Positions 26,431 to 34,735 of a stretch of 64,000 bases of DNA are shown here, piece after piece. The notes beneath the pieces are model-generated. The model ran no database searches. It saw only the letters and a program-made list of their open reading frames with translations, and was not told the DNA's origin. Location: positions 2,418,001-2,482,000 of the forward strand of contig NZ_CP039250.1 of assembly GCF_004795895.1 (NCBI RefSeq), in the 5' to 3' direction. Origin of the DNA: Sphingopyxis sp. PAMC25046. GTDB taxonomy: Bacteria; Pseudomonadota; Alphaproteobacteria; Sphingomonadales; Sphingomonadaceae. Position 1 is the stretch's first letter, and every line of letters starts with the position of its first letter. Made by a program: the position numbers and the translations under genes.

Positions 26431-27567
26431 ATGCAATCCCCCATCTGCGCGATGCTCGACATCGAGTTCCCCCTCCTCGCCTTCTCGCACTGCCGCGACG
26501 TCGTCGTCGCCGTGTCGAAGGCGGGCGGCATGGGCGTCTTCGGCGCCGCAGCGCTTCCGCCCGAACGGCTCGAGGAGGAACTCGCCTGGATCGACGAGCA
26601 TATCGGCGGGCGCCCCTATGGCGTCGACCTGATCGTCCCGAACAGCTTCGCGGGCAAGGGCGACGCGCCCGCGTCGGGCTCCGCGAAAGTGCCCGAAACG
26701 CACCTGCGATTCGCCGCCGACCTGCTCGGTAAATTCGACGTCGATGCCGCGGGTCTCGAAGCCGCGATGGAAATGCGCCAAAGCTTCGGCGACAATATGC
26801 ACGAGGACGGCGCGGCGAAGCTGCTCGAAGTCGCCTTCCGCCATCCGATCAAGCTGATCGCCAACGCGCTCGGCGTTCCGCCGCCGCTGATGCTCGAACT
26901 CGGCAAGCGCCACAATGTCCCCGTCGCCGCGCTCGTCGGCACGCGCGATCATGCGCTGGCGCAGGTCCGCGCGGGCGTCGACATCCTCGTCGTTGCGGGC
27001 GGCGAAGCGGGCGGCCATTGCGGCGAGGTCGCGACGATGGTGCTCGTGCCCGAGGTCGCCGCCGCGGTCGAGGCGATCGGCGCGACTACGCCGATCCTCG
27101 CGGCGGGCGGTATCGTCACCGGGCGGCAGATGGCAGCGGCGATGGCAATGGGCGCGCATGGCGCCTGGTGCGGATCGGTGTGGCTGACGACCGCCGAGGC
27201 CGAAACCAACCCGGTCGTAAAAGAAAAGATGCTTGCCGCTTCCGCCCGCGATACCGTGCGCTCGAAAAGCCGCACCGGCAAACCGTCGCGCCAGCTCCGC
27301 TCGCCGTGGACCGACGCATGGGAGGCCGAGGGTGCGCCCAAACCCTTGCCGATGCCGCTCCAGTCGCTGGTCAGCGAACCCGCGCTCCGCAAGGTCGATA
27401 AATTGTCCGAAGGCGGCCACGAGGGGGCGAAGGCGCTCGCGACCTATTGGGTCGGTCAAGGCGTCGGCCTGATGAACGAGGCGATGGGTGCCGGACAGGT
27501 CGTGCAGGCGTTCAAGGAAGACTGGGTCGCGGCCTGCGAGCGACTCAACGGGTTTATCGGCGAGTAA
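26431..27567 (+). CDS. Nitronate monooxygenase family flavoprotein
   Basis: A 378-residue FMN-dependent TIM-barrel protein of the nitronate monooxygenase / 2-nitropropane dioxygenase family. Visible features are the N-terminal PLLAFSHCRDVVVAVSKAGGMG, the FMN-binding VVAGGEAGGHCGE, ILAAGGIVTGRQMAAAMAMG near the phosphate site, and GAWCGSVWL. Such proteins detoxify nitroalkanes or act as oxidoreductases; the substrate here is not known. GGAGAGG lies just before the ATG at 26431, so the first ATG (26401) is rejected. It probably answers to the palindrome at 26374. Confidence 0.88.
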   Translation: MQSPICAMLDIEFPLLAFSHCRDVVVAVSKAGGMGVFGAAALPPERLEEELAWIDEHIGGRPYGVDLIVPNSFAGKGDAPASGSAKVPETHLRFAADLLGKFDVDAAGLEAAMEMRQSFGDNMHEDGAAKLLEVAFRHPIKLIANALGVPPPLMLELGKRHNVPVAALVGTRDHALAQVRAGVDILVVAGGEAGGHCGEVATMVLVPEVAAAVEAIGATTPILAAGGIVTGRQMAAAMAMGAHGAWCGSVWLTTAEAETNPVVKEKMLAASARDTVRSKSRTGKPSRQLRSPWTDAWEAEGAPKPLPMPLQSLVSEPALRKVDKLSEGGHEGAKALATYWVGQGVGLMNEAMGAGQVVQAFKEDWVAACERLNGFIGE

Positions 27568-27568
27568 A

Positions 27569-27592
27569 AAATCCCCGCCGAAGCGGGGATTT
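27569..27592. terminator. Bidirectional intrinsic terminator
   Basis: A perfect 10-bp stem (AAATCCCCGC / GCGGGGATTT) with a CGAA loop, with A-run on the left and T-run on the right, lies between the convergent nitronate monooxygenase and cyclophilin genes. It should end both transcripts. Confidence 0.9.
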
Positions 27593-27598
27593 CTGAAA

Positions 27599-28045
27599 TC
27601 AGCTGATGGTCGCCTTGACGATCTTGCCGGGCTCGCGCGGAGGCTCGCCCTTGGGCAGCGCGTCGACATTTTCCATGCCTTCTGTGACTTCGCCCCAGAC
27701 GGTGTATTGGTTGTCGAGGAAGCGCGCATCGTCGAAGCAGATGAAGAACTGGCTGTTCGCGCTGTTCGGGTTCTGCGCGCGCGCCATCGAGCAAACACCA
27801 CGGACATGCGGCTCGCTGCTAAATTCCTGCGGCAGGTCGGGCAGCTTGCTGCCGCCCATGCCGGTTCCGGTCGGGTCGCCGCCCTGGGCCATGAAGCCGG
27901 GGATCACGCGGTGGAACACGACGCCGTCGTAAAAACCTTCCTTCGCGAGAGTCGAGATACGCTCGACATGCTGCGGGGCGAGATCGGGACGCAGGCGGAT
28001 GACGACGTCGCCGGTCGACAGCGAAAGCGTGAGGGTTTCGGACAT
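27599..28045 (-). CDS. Cyclophilin-type peptidylprolyl isomerase
   Basis: A 148-residue cyclophilin that isomerises prolyl bonds, with no signal peptide, so cytoplasmic. It shows YDGVVFHRVIPGFMAQGGDPTGTGMGG, here cited as FHRVIPGFMAQGGDP, and SMARAQNPNSANSQFFI, with the catalytic Arg in FHRV. A strong AGGAG before ATG 28045 decides the start over the extended frame. It is divergent from mgtE with a 157-base spacer. Confidence 0.93.
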   Translation of the reverse strand: MSETLTLSLSTGDVVIRLRPDLAPQHVERISTLAKEGFYDGVVFHRVIPGFMAQGGDPTGTGMGGSKLPDLPQEFSSEPHVRGVCSMARAQNPNSANSQFFICFDDARFLDNQYTVWGEVTEGMENVDALPKGEPPREPGKIVKATIS

Positions 28046-28202
28046 ATTGGAACTCCTATGGTCGGGTTTGGCGGTGCCATAGCCGGACGCGGCGCCCAAG
28101 GCCACGCACTAATTGATGAAAAGCCGTTGACGACGTTGCCATCGGCGAACGGCCGCACTAGGGGAAAATCGGACGCCGCAAGAGACCAGGGAGGACCGCG
28201 CG

Positions 28203-29642
28203 ATGGACAAACGCGAAGATTCCCTGCCGCCTGATGATATGGCGATCGTCGACGATGCCGTCAGCCGCGAACCCGAAACCGAACTCGACGAGGATGATCG
28301 GCTGAAACCCGAATTCGTCCGCGACGTGATCGAACTTGCCGAAGCCGGTGAGGGAGAGGCCGCGCGGGAACGCGTCGGCCGCCTCCATCCCGCCGACATC
28401 GCCGACCTGTTCGAACTCGCGCGCACCGACGAGCGTCCGATGCTCGCCGCGGTGCTGGGCGACATGCTTTCCGCCGACGTGCTCGCGGAAATGAACGATT
28501 ATGTTCGCGAAGAGCTGATCGACCTGCTCGCGCCCGAACAGGTCGCCGAGCTCGCCTCCGAACTCGATACCGACGACGCCGTCGCGATCATCGAGGATAT
28601 GGAGGCGGACGAGCAGCAGGCCGTTCTTCAGGCGATGGAGCCCGAGGATCGCGCCGCGATCGAGGACGCCCTGTCCTTCCCCGAAGAATCCGCCGGGCGC
28701 CTGATGCAGCGCGACCTGGTCGCGGTGCCCGAGCATGTCACCGTCGGCGACGTCATTGACCGCCTTCGCGAAGATACCGAGCTTGCCAGCGACTTCTGGG
28801 AAATCTTCGTCGTCGATCCGATGCACCGCCCGGTTGGAACCTGCCAGCTGAGCTGGATATTGCGCACCCCGCGCGACATCGCGATCGGCGATGTGATGAA
28901 GCGCGAACAGACGCTGATCCCGGTCGATATGGATCAGGAAGAGGTCGCGCTGCGCTTTCAGAAATATGCGCTGATCTCGGCCGCGGTCGTCGACAAAGCG
29001 GGGCGCCTCGTCGGCATGATCACGGTCGACGATATCGTCCACATCATCCAGGAAGAGGCGGGCGAGGATATTTTGCGCCTGTCGGGTGCGGGCGACGGCG
29101 ACATCAACGAACCGATCCGCGAGACGTACAGCGCACGCGTGCGCTGGCTCGTCGCCAACCTCGGCACCGCACTCGTCGCCTCGACGATCGTCGGAATATT
29201 CGGCGGCGCGATCGAACATATGGTTGCGCTCGCCGCGCTGATGCCGATCGTCGCGGGGGTCGGCGGCAACGCGGGGACGCAAACGCTGGCGGTAACGGTG
29301 CGCGCGCTCGCGATGAACCAGCTCACCGATTCGAACAGCTGGCGCGCGATCTGGCGCGAAATGAAGATCGCGCTGCTCAACGGCGGCACGATTGCGTTCA
29401 TCGCCGGCACCGCGACGGCGCTCTGGTTCGGCAACCCGATGCTCGGCGGCGTGATCGCCGCGGCGATGATCGTGAACATCTTCGTGGCTGGGGTCGCGGG
29501 GGTTGCGATCCCCTTGCTGCTCGACCGGCTCGATCAGGATCCCGCGGTAGCCAGTTCGATATTCGTAACGATGACCACCGATTCCATGGGTTTCCTGGCC
29601 TTTCTCGGCCTCGCCGTGCTCAGCGGGCTCACCATCCTTTGA
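28203..29642 (+). CDS. mgtE: Magnesium transporter MgtE
   Basis: Inner-membrane Mg2+ channel gated by cytoplasmic Mg2+. The 479-residue protein has an acidic N-terminal domain with LHPADIADLFE, a CBS pair (about residues 160-300, including DLVAVPEHVTVGDV and TVDDIVHIIQEEAGED), and five C-terminal membrane helices with MPIVAGVGGNAGTQTLAV, the selectivity/pore signature. No M-box riboswitch was found in the 157-base leader. Confidence 0.96.
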   Translation: MDKREDSLPPDDMAIVDDAVSREPETELDEDDRLKPEFVRDVIELAEAGEGEAARERVGRLHPADIADLFELARTDERPMLAAVLGDMLSADVLAEMNDYVREELIDLLAPEQVAELASELDTDDAVAIIEDMEADEQQAVLQAMEPEDRAAIEDALSFPEESAGRLMQRDLVAVPEHVTVGDVIDRLREDTELASDFWEIFVVDPMHRPVGTCQLSWILRTPRDIAIGDVMKREQTLIPVDMDQEEVALRFQKYALISAAVVDKAGRLVGMITVDDIVHIIQEEAGEDILRLSGAGDGDINEPIRETYSARVRWLVANLGTALVASTIVGIFGGAIEHMVALAALMPIVAGVGGNAGTQTLAVTVRALAMNQLTDSNSWRAIWREMKIALLNGGTIAFIAGTATALWFGNPMLGGVIAAAMIVNIFVAGVAGVAIPLLLDRLDQDPAVASSIFVTMTTDSMGFLAFLGLAVLSGLTIL

Positions 29643-29710
29643 AGCTAAGCCGCTGAAATACAAGCGATTCAAAAGCGGCGAAAAAAATTTCACGCCTGCG
29701 ATTATTTTCG

Positions 29711-29736
29711 GGAACTTATCGGCCGCATCGGTCGTT
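29711..29736 (+). promoter_or_regulatory. EcfG-type (general stress response) promoter
   Basis: GGAAC (29711-29715) and CGTT (29733-29736) are separated by 17 bases, the alphaproteobacterial general-stress-response promoter consensus (SigT/EcfG). The predicted start, about 7 bases after the -10, is at about 29743, which is where the hairpin RNA below begins. This is the clearest regulatory element in the window. Confidence 0.8.
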
Positions 29737-29742
29737 TCCCAT

Positions 29743-29837
29743 TCGAGCAGCGGTCATCGCCCCCCCCGCAGCGCTGCTCAGCAACATTGGCCCGGCCCGC
29801 ATTCCCTCCCCCCCCTCGAAGCGTGCCGGGCCATTTT
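29743..29837 (+). ncRNA. Candidate stress-induced small RNA with two C-rich loops
   Basis: Predicted RNA of about 95 nt between mgtE and the small lipoprotein gene. Hairpin 1: GAGCAGCG (29745-29752) pairs with CGCTGCTC (29772-29779), with eight C in a row in the loop (29760-29767). Hairpin 2: TGGCCCGGC (29788-29796) pairs with GCCGGGCCA (29825-29833), with three more inner pairs, a loop that also holds eight C in a row (29808-29815), and TTTT after it, an intrinsic terminator. C-rich loops are a hallmark of alphaproteobacterial sRNAs that target G-rich ribosome sites (for example Caulobacter GsrN, also under SigT). The promoter and the terminator fit together. The RNA itself is inferred, not observed. 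Confidence 0.6.
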
Positions 29838-29863
29838 GCGCTCATCTTGGAGAGGTTAGAAAC

Positions 29864-29992
29864 ATGACGAGTTTCCGTGCAATTCTTCTCGCCCTTCTCG
29901 CCAGCGTTCTGGTTACGGGCTGCAACACGGTGAAGGGCGCTGGTCGCGATATCGAATCCGTCGGACAGGCCGGCAGCGACGCTATCAACTGA
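29864..29992 (+). CDS. Entericidin-like small lipoprotein
   Basis: Short 42-residue lipoprotein (MTSFRAILLALLASVLVTGC then NTVKGAGRDIESVGQAG). The lipobox VTGC and the entericidin-type GAGRDIESVG tail are clear; entericidins are small outer-envelope lipoproteins whose E. coli members form a toxin/antidote pair, though in most alphaproteobacteria a single copy simply responds to stress. GGAGAGG lies 10 bases upstream. It follows the candidate sRNA terminator by 27 bases, so it is probably part of the same stress unit. The downstream hairpin at 30031 may end its message. Confidence 0.85.
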   Translation: MTSFRAILLALLASVLVTGCNTVKGAGRDIESVGQAGSDAIN

Positions 29993-30007
29993 TTTTGACG
30001 ACTTACC

Positions 30008-30817
30008 CTAAGCCTCTTCGAGAGGCTCGACAGGCGCCGCTTCGGCGCCTGTTTTGCGTCGGCGCTGGGTAAACCAGATCGCGAAGAGCGACATTTCATA
30101 CAGAAATACCAGCGGCACCGCGAGCAGCAACTGGCTGAGGATGTCGGGTGGTGTGAAAACCGCCGCGATCGCAAAGGCCGCGACGATCATATAGCGCCGG
30201 GCCGACACCAGCTGCTCGCGCGTAACCAGCCCCGACCGCTCGATCAGCATCAGGAGGATCGGCAGCAGGAAGGCGATGCCGAACGCCATGATGAACTGCA
30301 TCGTGAAGCTCAGATAATTGCCGACCGAAGGCAGCGCTTCCTGCGTGATCCCGCCGATATCACCCTGGTAGCCGAGCAGGAATTTAAGCGCGATCGGGAT
30401 GGTGATGAAATAGGCGAAGCTGGCGCCGATCGCGAACAGCACCGGCGTCGCGAGCAGGAAAGGCAGCAGCGCACGCTTTTCCTGCTTAAAAAGGCCCGGC
30501 GCGACGAATTTCCACAGCTGGTTGGCGATGACCGGAAAGGCGATCATCATCGCCGCAAACAGCGCGACCTTGATCTCGACGAAAAAGGCCTCGAACAGCT
30601 GCGTATAGATCAGCTTCCCTTGTCCGGCGCGGACGAGCGGCTGGACTAGGATCCCGAAAATCGGCTTCGCATAATAGAGACAAACCCCGAAAGCGACGCC
30701 GACCGCAAGCAGCGACTTCAAAAGGCGTGAGCGTAGTTCGATGAGATGATCGAGCAACGGCATCTTGCCGCCGCTGCCATCCTCGTCTTCGGCTGTCACG
30801 GGCGCATCGGCACTCAT
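30008..30817 (-). CDS. tatC: Sec-independent protein translocase TatC
   Basis: Core receptor of the Tat system, which exports folded proteins with twin-arginine signals. The 269-residue protein has six membrane helices, the N-terminal MPLLDHLIELRSRLLKSL, FEAFFVEIKVALFAA, and AVFTPPDILSQLLLAVPL. It is the last gene of the argS operon and overlaps tatB by four bases (ATGA). Export of the Tat-type signals seen in this window (49547, 56978) would need it. Confidence 0.97.
   Translation of the reverse strand: MSADAPVTAEDEDGSGGKMPLLDHLIELRSRLLKSLLAVGVAFGVCLYYAKPIFGILVQPLVRAGQGKLIYTQLFEAFFVEIKVALFAAMMIAFPVIANQLWKFVAPGLFKQEKRALLPFLLATPVLFAIGASFAYFITIPIALKFLLGYQGDIGGITQEALPSVGNYLSFTMQFIMAFGIAFLLPILLMLIERSGLVTREQLVSARRYMIVAAFAIAAVFTPPDILSQLLLAVPLVFLYEMSLFAIWFTQRRRKTGAEAAPVEPLEEA
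30031..30055 (+). terminator. Intrinsic terminator overlapping the tatC end
   Basis: CAGGCGCCG (30031-30039) and CGGCGCCTG (30043-30051) form a 9-bp stem with a 3-base loop followed by TTTT. It lies downstream of the entericidin-like gene but inside the last codons of tatC on the other strand. A weaker hairpin (30011-30027) precedes it. Confidence 0.7.
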
Positions 30818-31206
30818 GGCAGCGGGCCGTCCTTTGGCGGCACGGCATGAGTTTCGGGCGGATTGGCGGCCGCAGCCTCGTCGACTTCGGCGTCTGTTGC
30901 CGAAGATGCATCTTCGGCCTTCGTCGCTGTTTCCGGTGCAGCGGGCCGCGATGGGCTGGCATCGTCGATGCGCGGGAATTCGCGCATGATCGCGTCATTC
31001 TGCTCGCGCCACTGCTTCTCGAGTTCCTCGAGCTCGGCCTCGCGCATCATCGTGTCGAGCCCGGCGCGGAAATGGCGTGCCATTCCGCGAGCCTTGCCCA
31101 TCCATTTGCCGACAAATCGCATCGCCTTGGGGAGGTCCTTGGGGCCGATAACGACCAAGGCCACCACCACGACGAGCAGCAACTCGGTGGGCGCAACATC
31201 GAACAT
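30814..31206 (-). CDS. tatB: Sec-independent protein translocase TatB
   Basis: Forms the substrate-binding complex with TatC. The 130-residue protein has one N-terminal membrane helix (MFDVAPTELLLVVVVALVVIGP), the conserved Gly-Pro hinge, then an amphipathic helix (KDLPKAMRFVGKWMGKARG) and a long charged tail. The start at 31206 and a four-base overlap with tatC fit the operon. Confidence 0.96.
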   Translation of the reverse strand: MFDVAPTELLLVVVVALVVIGPKDLPKAMRFVGKWMGKARGMARHFRAGLDTMMREAELEELEKQWREQNDAIMREFPRIDDASPSRPAAPETATKAEDASSATDAEVDEAAAANPPETHAVPPKDGPLP

Positions 31207-31238
31207 CTAATAGCCCAATCCCCGCAGGCGGCTGAAAA

Positions 31239-31472
31239 TCAGCGGTTTTCGGTTTCCGCGGTCGGGGTCGGTGTCGCGGTCAGATCGGGCGCGCGCTGGC
31301 CTTCGATCTGCTTCGGTGCGGGGGTCGGCGCATCGTCTTCGGCCATGCCTTTCTTGAAGCTTTTGATGCCCTTGGCGACATCGCCCATCATGTCGGAAAA
31401 GCGGCCCTTGCCGAACAGCAGCAGGACGAGGATCCCGACCACGAGCCAGTGCCAGATGCTGAAGCTACCCAT
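31239..31472 (-). CDS. tatA: Sec-independent protein translocase TatA
   Basis: Forms the protein-conducting assembly of the Tat system. The 77-residue protein has an N-terminal membrane helix ([15 protein letters not shown]), the [12 protein letters not shown] hinge, then an amphipathic helix and a charged tail. It lies between scpB (26 bases upstream) and tatB. Confidence 0.97.
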   Translation of the reverse strand: MGSFSIWHWLVVGILVLLLFGKGRFSDMMGDVAKGIKSFKKGMAEDDAPTPAPKQIEGQRAPDLTATPTPTAETENR

Positions 31473-31497
31473 CTCAAATTCTCCTTGAAGGGCCCAT

Positions 31498-32091
31498 CTA
31501 AGCCTCTTCGCCGTCTTTTACTAGGTCCAGTTCGCCCATCGCCTCCTCGAAAGCGAGATCGACCGGGTCGAGAAGACCCGCCGCGCGCAAATCTTCGATT
31601 CCCGGCAGGTCCTTGCGGCTGGTGAGGCCGAAATGTTGCAGAAACGCGTCGGTCGTCTTGTAGATCAGCGGCCGCCCCGGAACTTCGCGGCGGCCAGCGG
31701 GCATGATCCATTCCGCTTCCATCAGCACGTCGAGCGTGCCCTTTGAAGTCTGAACGCCCCGGATCGCTTCGATTTCGGCGCGGCTGACGGGCTCGTGATA
31801 GGCGATGATCGCCAGCACCTCGGCGGCGGCACGCGACAATTTTCGCGGATCGTCCCGTTCGCGGCGCAAAAGATGCGCGAGATCGGCGGGCGTCTGAAAA
31901 TGCCAATGTCCACCGCGCTCGACAAGTTCGATCCCGCTGCCCGCGTGGCGCTGCGCAATGGCTTCGATGATCGCCTTCGTCTGTCCGGGCGTCATTTCGT
32001 CGCCAAGCCGCCCGGCGACCTGCCGCGCATCGAGCGGTTCGTCGCTGGCGAAAAGCATCGCCTCTATAGCGCGTTCAAGATCGTCGATCAT
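31498..32091 (-). CDS. scpB: Segregation and condensation protein B
   Basis: Kleisin-associated winged-helix protein of the SMC-ScpAB condensin that compacts and separates chromosomes. The 197-residue protein shows [17 protein letters not shown] at the start, [21 protein letters not shown], the family's most conserved stretch, and [18 protein letters not shown]. It overlaps scpA by four bases. Confidence 0.95.
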   Translation of the reverse strand: MIDDLERAIEAMLFASDEPLDARQVAGRLGDEMTPGQTKAIIEAIAQRHAGSGIELVERGGHWHFQTPADLAHLLRRERDDPRKLSRAAAEVLAIIAYHEPVSRAEIEAIRGVQTSKGTLDVLMEAEWIMPAGRREVPGRPLIYKTTDAFLQHFGLTSRKDLPGIEDLRAAGLLDPVDLAFEEAMGELDLVKDGEEA

Positions 32092-32861
32092 GCCCCTGCG
32101 GCTTTCAGATAAAGTGGTTCGAAGGCGCCTTCCTGTTTCAGTTCGACCCGCCCCTGCCGCGCCAGTTCGAGCGCGGCGACGAAGCTCGACGCGATCGCCG
32201 ACCGGCGCAGCGGACCGTCATAGTCAGACGGCAGGAAATCGGCGAGTTCGGCCCAGTCGAGCCTTACTCCCAGCATCCGCTGCAGATGGTGCAGCGCAGC
32301 GTCGAGTGTGATCACCGGGCGACGCGACACCATATGCACGACGGGTTCGGCGCGTAGCTTGACCTGGCCGTAAGCGGCGAGAAGGTCGTAAAGGCTCGCG
32401 TCCCAGCGCCGTACCTTGATATCGCGAAGCCCCTCCGGCTTTTCGCGCAGAAAGACGTCGCGGCCGATCCGGTCTCGCGCGAGCAGACGTGCCGCCGCAT
32501 CGCGCATTGCTGCGAGCCGCTGCAAGCGCAGTTGCAGGCGCAGCGCCAGTTCGTCGGGCGACGGATCCTCGAGTGGATCTTTGGGTAGCAGCAGCGCCGA
32601 TTTGAGGTAGGCGAGCCACGCCGCCATCACCAGATAATCGGCCGCGACCTCCAGCTTGAGTTCGCGCGCCTCGGCGATGAATGTCAGATATTGCTCGACC
32701 AGTGCAAGGATCGAAATCTGCTTGAGGTCGACCTTCTGGCTCCGTGCAAGCGCCAGCAGCAGATCGAGCGGCCCCTCCCAGCTTTCCAGCGAAAGCTGCA
32801 ACGCATCGTCCCGCTCGGGCGCCGCCGGCACGATCTCGAAATCGAGCGGCAACGCCTCCAT
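32088..32861 (-). CDS. scpA: Segregation and condensation protein A (kleisin)
   Basis: Kleisin that bridges the SMC heads. The 257-residue protein shows the hallmark WEGPLDLLLALARSQKVDL, YLVMAAWLAYLKSALLLP, and a C-terminal winged helix with SFVAALELARQGRVEL. The stop overlaps the start of scpB. It is 6 bases after nagZ. Confidence 0.95.
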   Translation of the reverse strand: MEALPLDFEIVPAAPERDDALQLSLESWEGPLDLLLALARSQKVDLKQISILALVEQYLTFIAEARELKLEVAADYLVMAAWLAYLKSALLLPKDPLEDPSPDELALRLQLRLQRLAAMRDAAARLLARDRIGRDVFLREKPEGLRDIKVRRWDASLYDLLAAYGQVKLRAEPVVHMVSRRPVITLDAALHHLQRMLGVRLDWAELADFLPSDYDGPLRRSAIASSFVAALELARQGRVELKQEGAFEPLYLKAAGA

Positions 32862-32867
32862 CGGCGA

Positions 32868-33875
32868 TCAGGCCGTCGCCAGCAGCGCGTCGCGCTGATC
32901 GAGCAGCGTCGCGAATTCGCGGCCGTCGCTGTCGCCCGAAATCCGGTCCATCGCGCCTTCTAGCCGCGCGAGCGATACCGTGCTGATCGGGTCGAGCGCA
33001 TTCGCTATGCCGATCATGTCGTCCATTCTCGCCCAGCAATTGAGCGCGATGTCGCAGCCTGCGGCGATCGCATCGGCGGCGCGCGACGGCACGTCGCCCG
33101 ACAGTGCCTTCATGTCGAGATCGTCGGTCATCAGCAGGCCGTGGAAACCGATGCGCTGACGAATGACATTGTCGATAACGACAGGTGACAGCGTCGCGGG
33201 CCGCTCGGGGTCCCAGGCTTCGAAAATGACGTGGCAGGTCATCGCCATCGCGGCGTCGCGGAGCGCCGCGAACGGCGCGAGATCGGTCTGCAGGTCGCGA
33301 TCCGACGCGGTTACCGTCGGGAGCGCCTCATGGGTGTCGAGCAGGGCGCGGCCGTGGCCGGGGATATGCTTGACGATGCCGACGACGCCGCCTGCCTGCA
33401 ATCCGCCGAGAATCGCGCGGCCGAGCGCGGCGACGCGCATCGGTTCGCTGCCGAGCGCTCGATCGCCGATGACATCGCTGGCGCCCGGCTGGCGGACGTC
33501 GAGCAGCGGCAGGCAGTCGACGGTAATGCCTACCTCGGAAAGCATGACAGCGAGCGCCATCGCGTTGAGCCGCGCCGCTTCTATCGCGCTGGCGGGGGCG
33601 CGGTCATACAAGGCGTCGAACGCCGCGCCGCTCGGGAAAGGTGGCCATTCGGGCGACTTCATCCGCGCCACGCGCCCACCTTCCTGATCGATCAGGATGG
33701 GCAGGTTGGCGCGGCCGTCGAGACTACGAAGCTCGTCGGTCAGACGCCGCAACTGGTCGCGATTTTCGATGTTGCGCCCGAACAATATATAGCCTGCCGG
33801 CTCGCTGTCGCGGAAAAAGGCGCGCTCATCGTCGGCGAGGGTCAGGCCCGACAGGCCGAAAATAGCCGGTATCAT
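32868..33875 (-). CDS. nagZ: Beta-N-acetylhexosaminidase (GH3)
   Basis: Cytoplasmic glycosidase of peptidoglycan recycling; it removes GlcNAc from anhydro-muropeptides. The 335-residue GH3 protein has the KHIPGHGRALLDTHEALP motif with the catalytic Asp/His dyad region and LLMTDDLDMKAL with the nucleophile Asp. In beta-proteobacteria and enterics its product affects AmpC induction, but no ampR/ampC is present here. Confidence 0.95.
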   Translation of the reverse strand: MIPAIFGLSGLTLADDERAFFRDSEPAGYILFGRNIENRDQLRRLTDELRSLDGRANLPILIDQEGGRVARMKSPEWPPFPSGAAFDALYDRAPASAIEAARLNAMALAVMLSEVGITVDCLPLLDVRQPGASDVIGDRALGSEPMRVAALGRAILGGLQAGGVVGIVKHIPGHGRALLDTHEALPTVTASDRDLQTDLAPFAALRDAAMAMTCHVIFEAWDPERPATLSPVVIDNVIRQRIGFHGLLMTDDLDMKALSGDVPSRAADAIAAGCDIALNCWARMDDMIGIANALDPISTVSLARLEGAMDRISGDSDGREFATLLDQRDALLATA

Positions 33876-33982
33876 CGTCCATCAAACTCCATCGGCGGCC
33901 GTCCCCTCAGGCAGCAGCCAAGGCAAGAATATGCCATAAGGACCGGGGCGCACCAACGGAGTCTGCGGCCAAGCGGGCCGAA

Positions 33983-34735
33983 TCAGCGGACGACGACGCA
34001 ATTTTCACCAGCGACGCGCAATTTTCCACATAAATTCGTCGCATTGGCGGCCGTTCCTGCAGACACGCGCAAGCGATAGACGGTGCCGTCGCCTACCTTG
34101 GCGGGCGAAATCGATTTGCTGAGTTCAGCCAAATAGGCGAAACGTTTCGACAAGTTGCTCCATGCCTTGGCGGCGGCGCCCTCGCTGCTGAAAGCCCCGA
34201 GCTGAATCATCGCCTCCCCCGATACCGGCACCGCCGTCCTGGTCTCGGCAGCAGTGGCCGGCGCGGTCGGCTTCGATTTGTTCGGGGGGGGAGACTTGGA
34301 TGGGGCAGATCTTTGGTCGACCGCCTTCTTCGCCGCGGCCTCGCGTTCTGCCAGCGTCACGGCAGGCTCTTCGGGCATGCGCGCCGGATCGACCTTGCCC
34401 GCGGGTTCCGCCCCTTCGCTGGCGGAAAAAGCTGCGTCGCCTTCGCCCTCGAAGGTCTTTGCGCCATCAGTCTCTGGCGCGACTTTGTAATCGCCCTGCT
34501 GCGCCGCGATCAGTTCGCCTTTGCCGCGCGCGCCGCCATTCTGGATCCACCACAGGCCACCGAGCACCGCACCGATCAACAACAGCCCGCCGAGCACCAT
34601 GACGAGCAGACGCACTGGCGAAACCTCGCCATCTTCTTCGAACCCGTCGGCCGCTTCAAGCCAGGGGAGCCGGCCTTCATCGTCGAGACCCAGCCCCGTG
34701 TCGCCCTGCCCCGCATCCTTGCCCTCGACCATCAA
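33983..34735 (-). CDS. SPOR-domain cell-envelope protein
   Basis: A 250-residue bitopic protein: a short cytoplasmic N-terminus, one membrane segment (about residues 42-64), a proline/lysine-rich linker and a C-terminal SPOR domain (about residues 173-250, MIQLGAFSSEGAAAKAWSNL). SPOR domains bind denuded glycan at the division site. Its start overlaps argS (ATGA) by four bases, and nagZ follows; both relations put cell-wall biology in the operon. Confidence 0.9.
   Translation of the reverse strand: MMVEGKDAGQGDTGLGLDDEGRLPWLEAADGFEEDGEVSPVRLLVMVLGGLLLIGAVLGGLWWIQNGGARGKGELIAAQQGDYKVAPETDGAKTFEGEGDAAFSASEGAEPAGKVDPARMPEEPAVTLAEREAAAKKAVDQRSAPSKSPPPNKSKPTAPATAAETRTAVPVSGEAMIQLGAFSSEGAAAKAWSNLSKRFAYLAELSKSISPAKVGDGTVYRLRVSAGTAANATNLCGKLRVAGENCVVVR

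Noticed and set aside
28046..28202. M-box magnesium riboswitch before mgtE
   Set aside because: No conserved M-box sequence or its three-helix layout could be made out in the leader.
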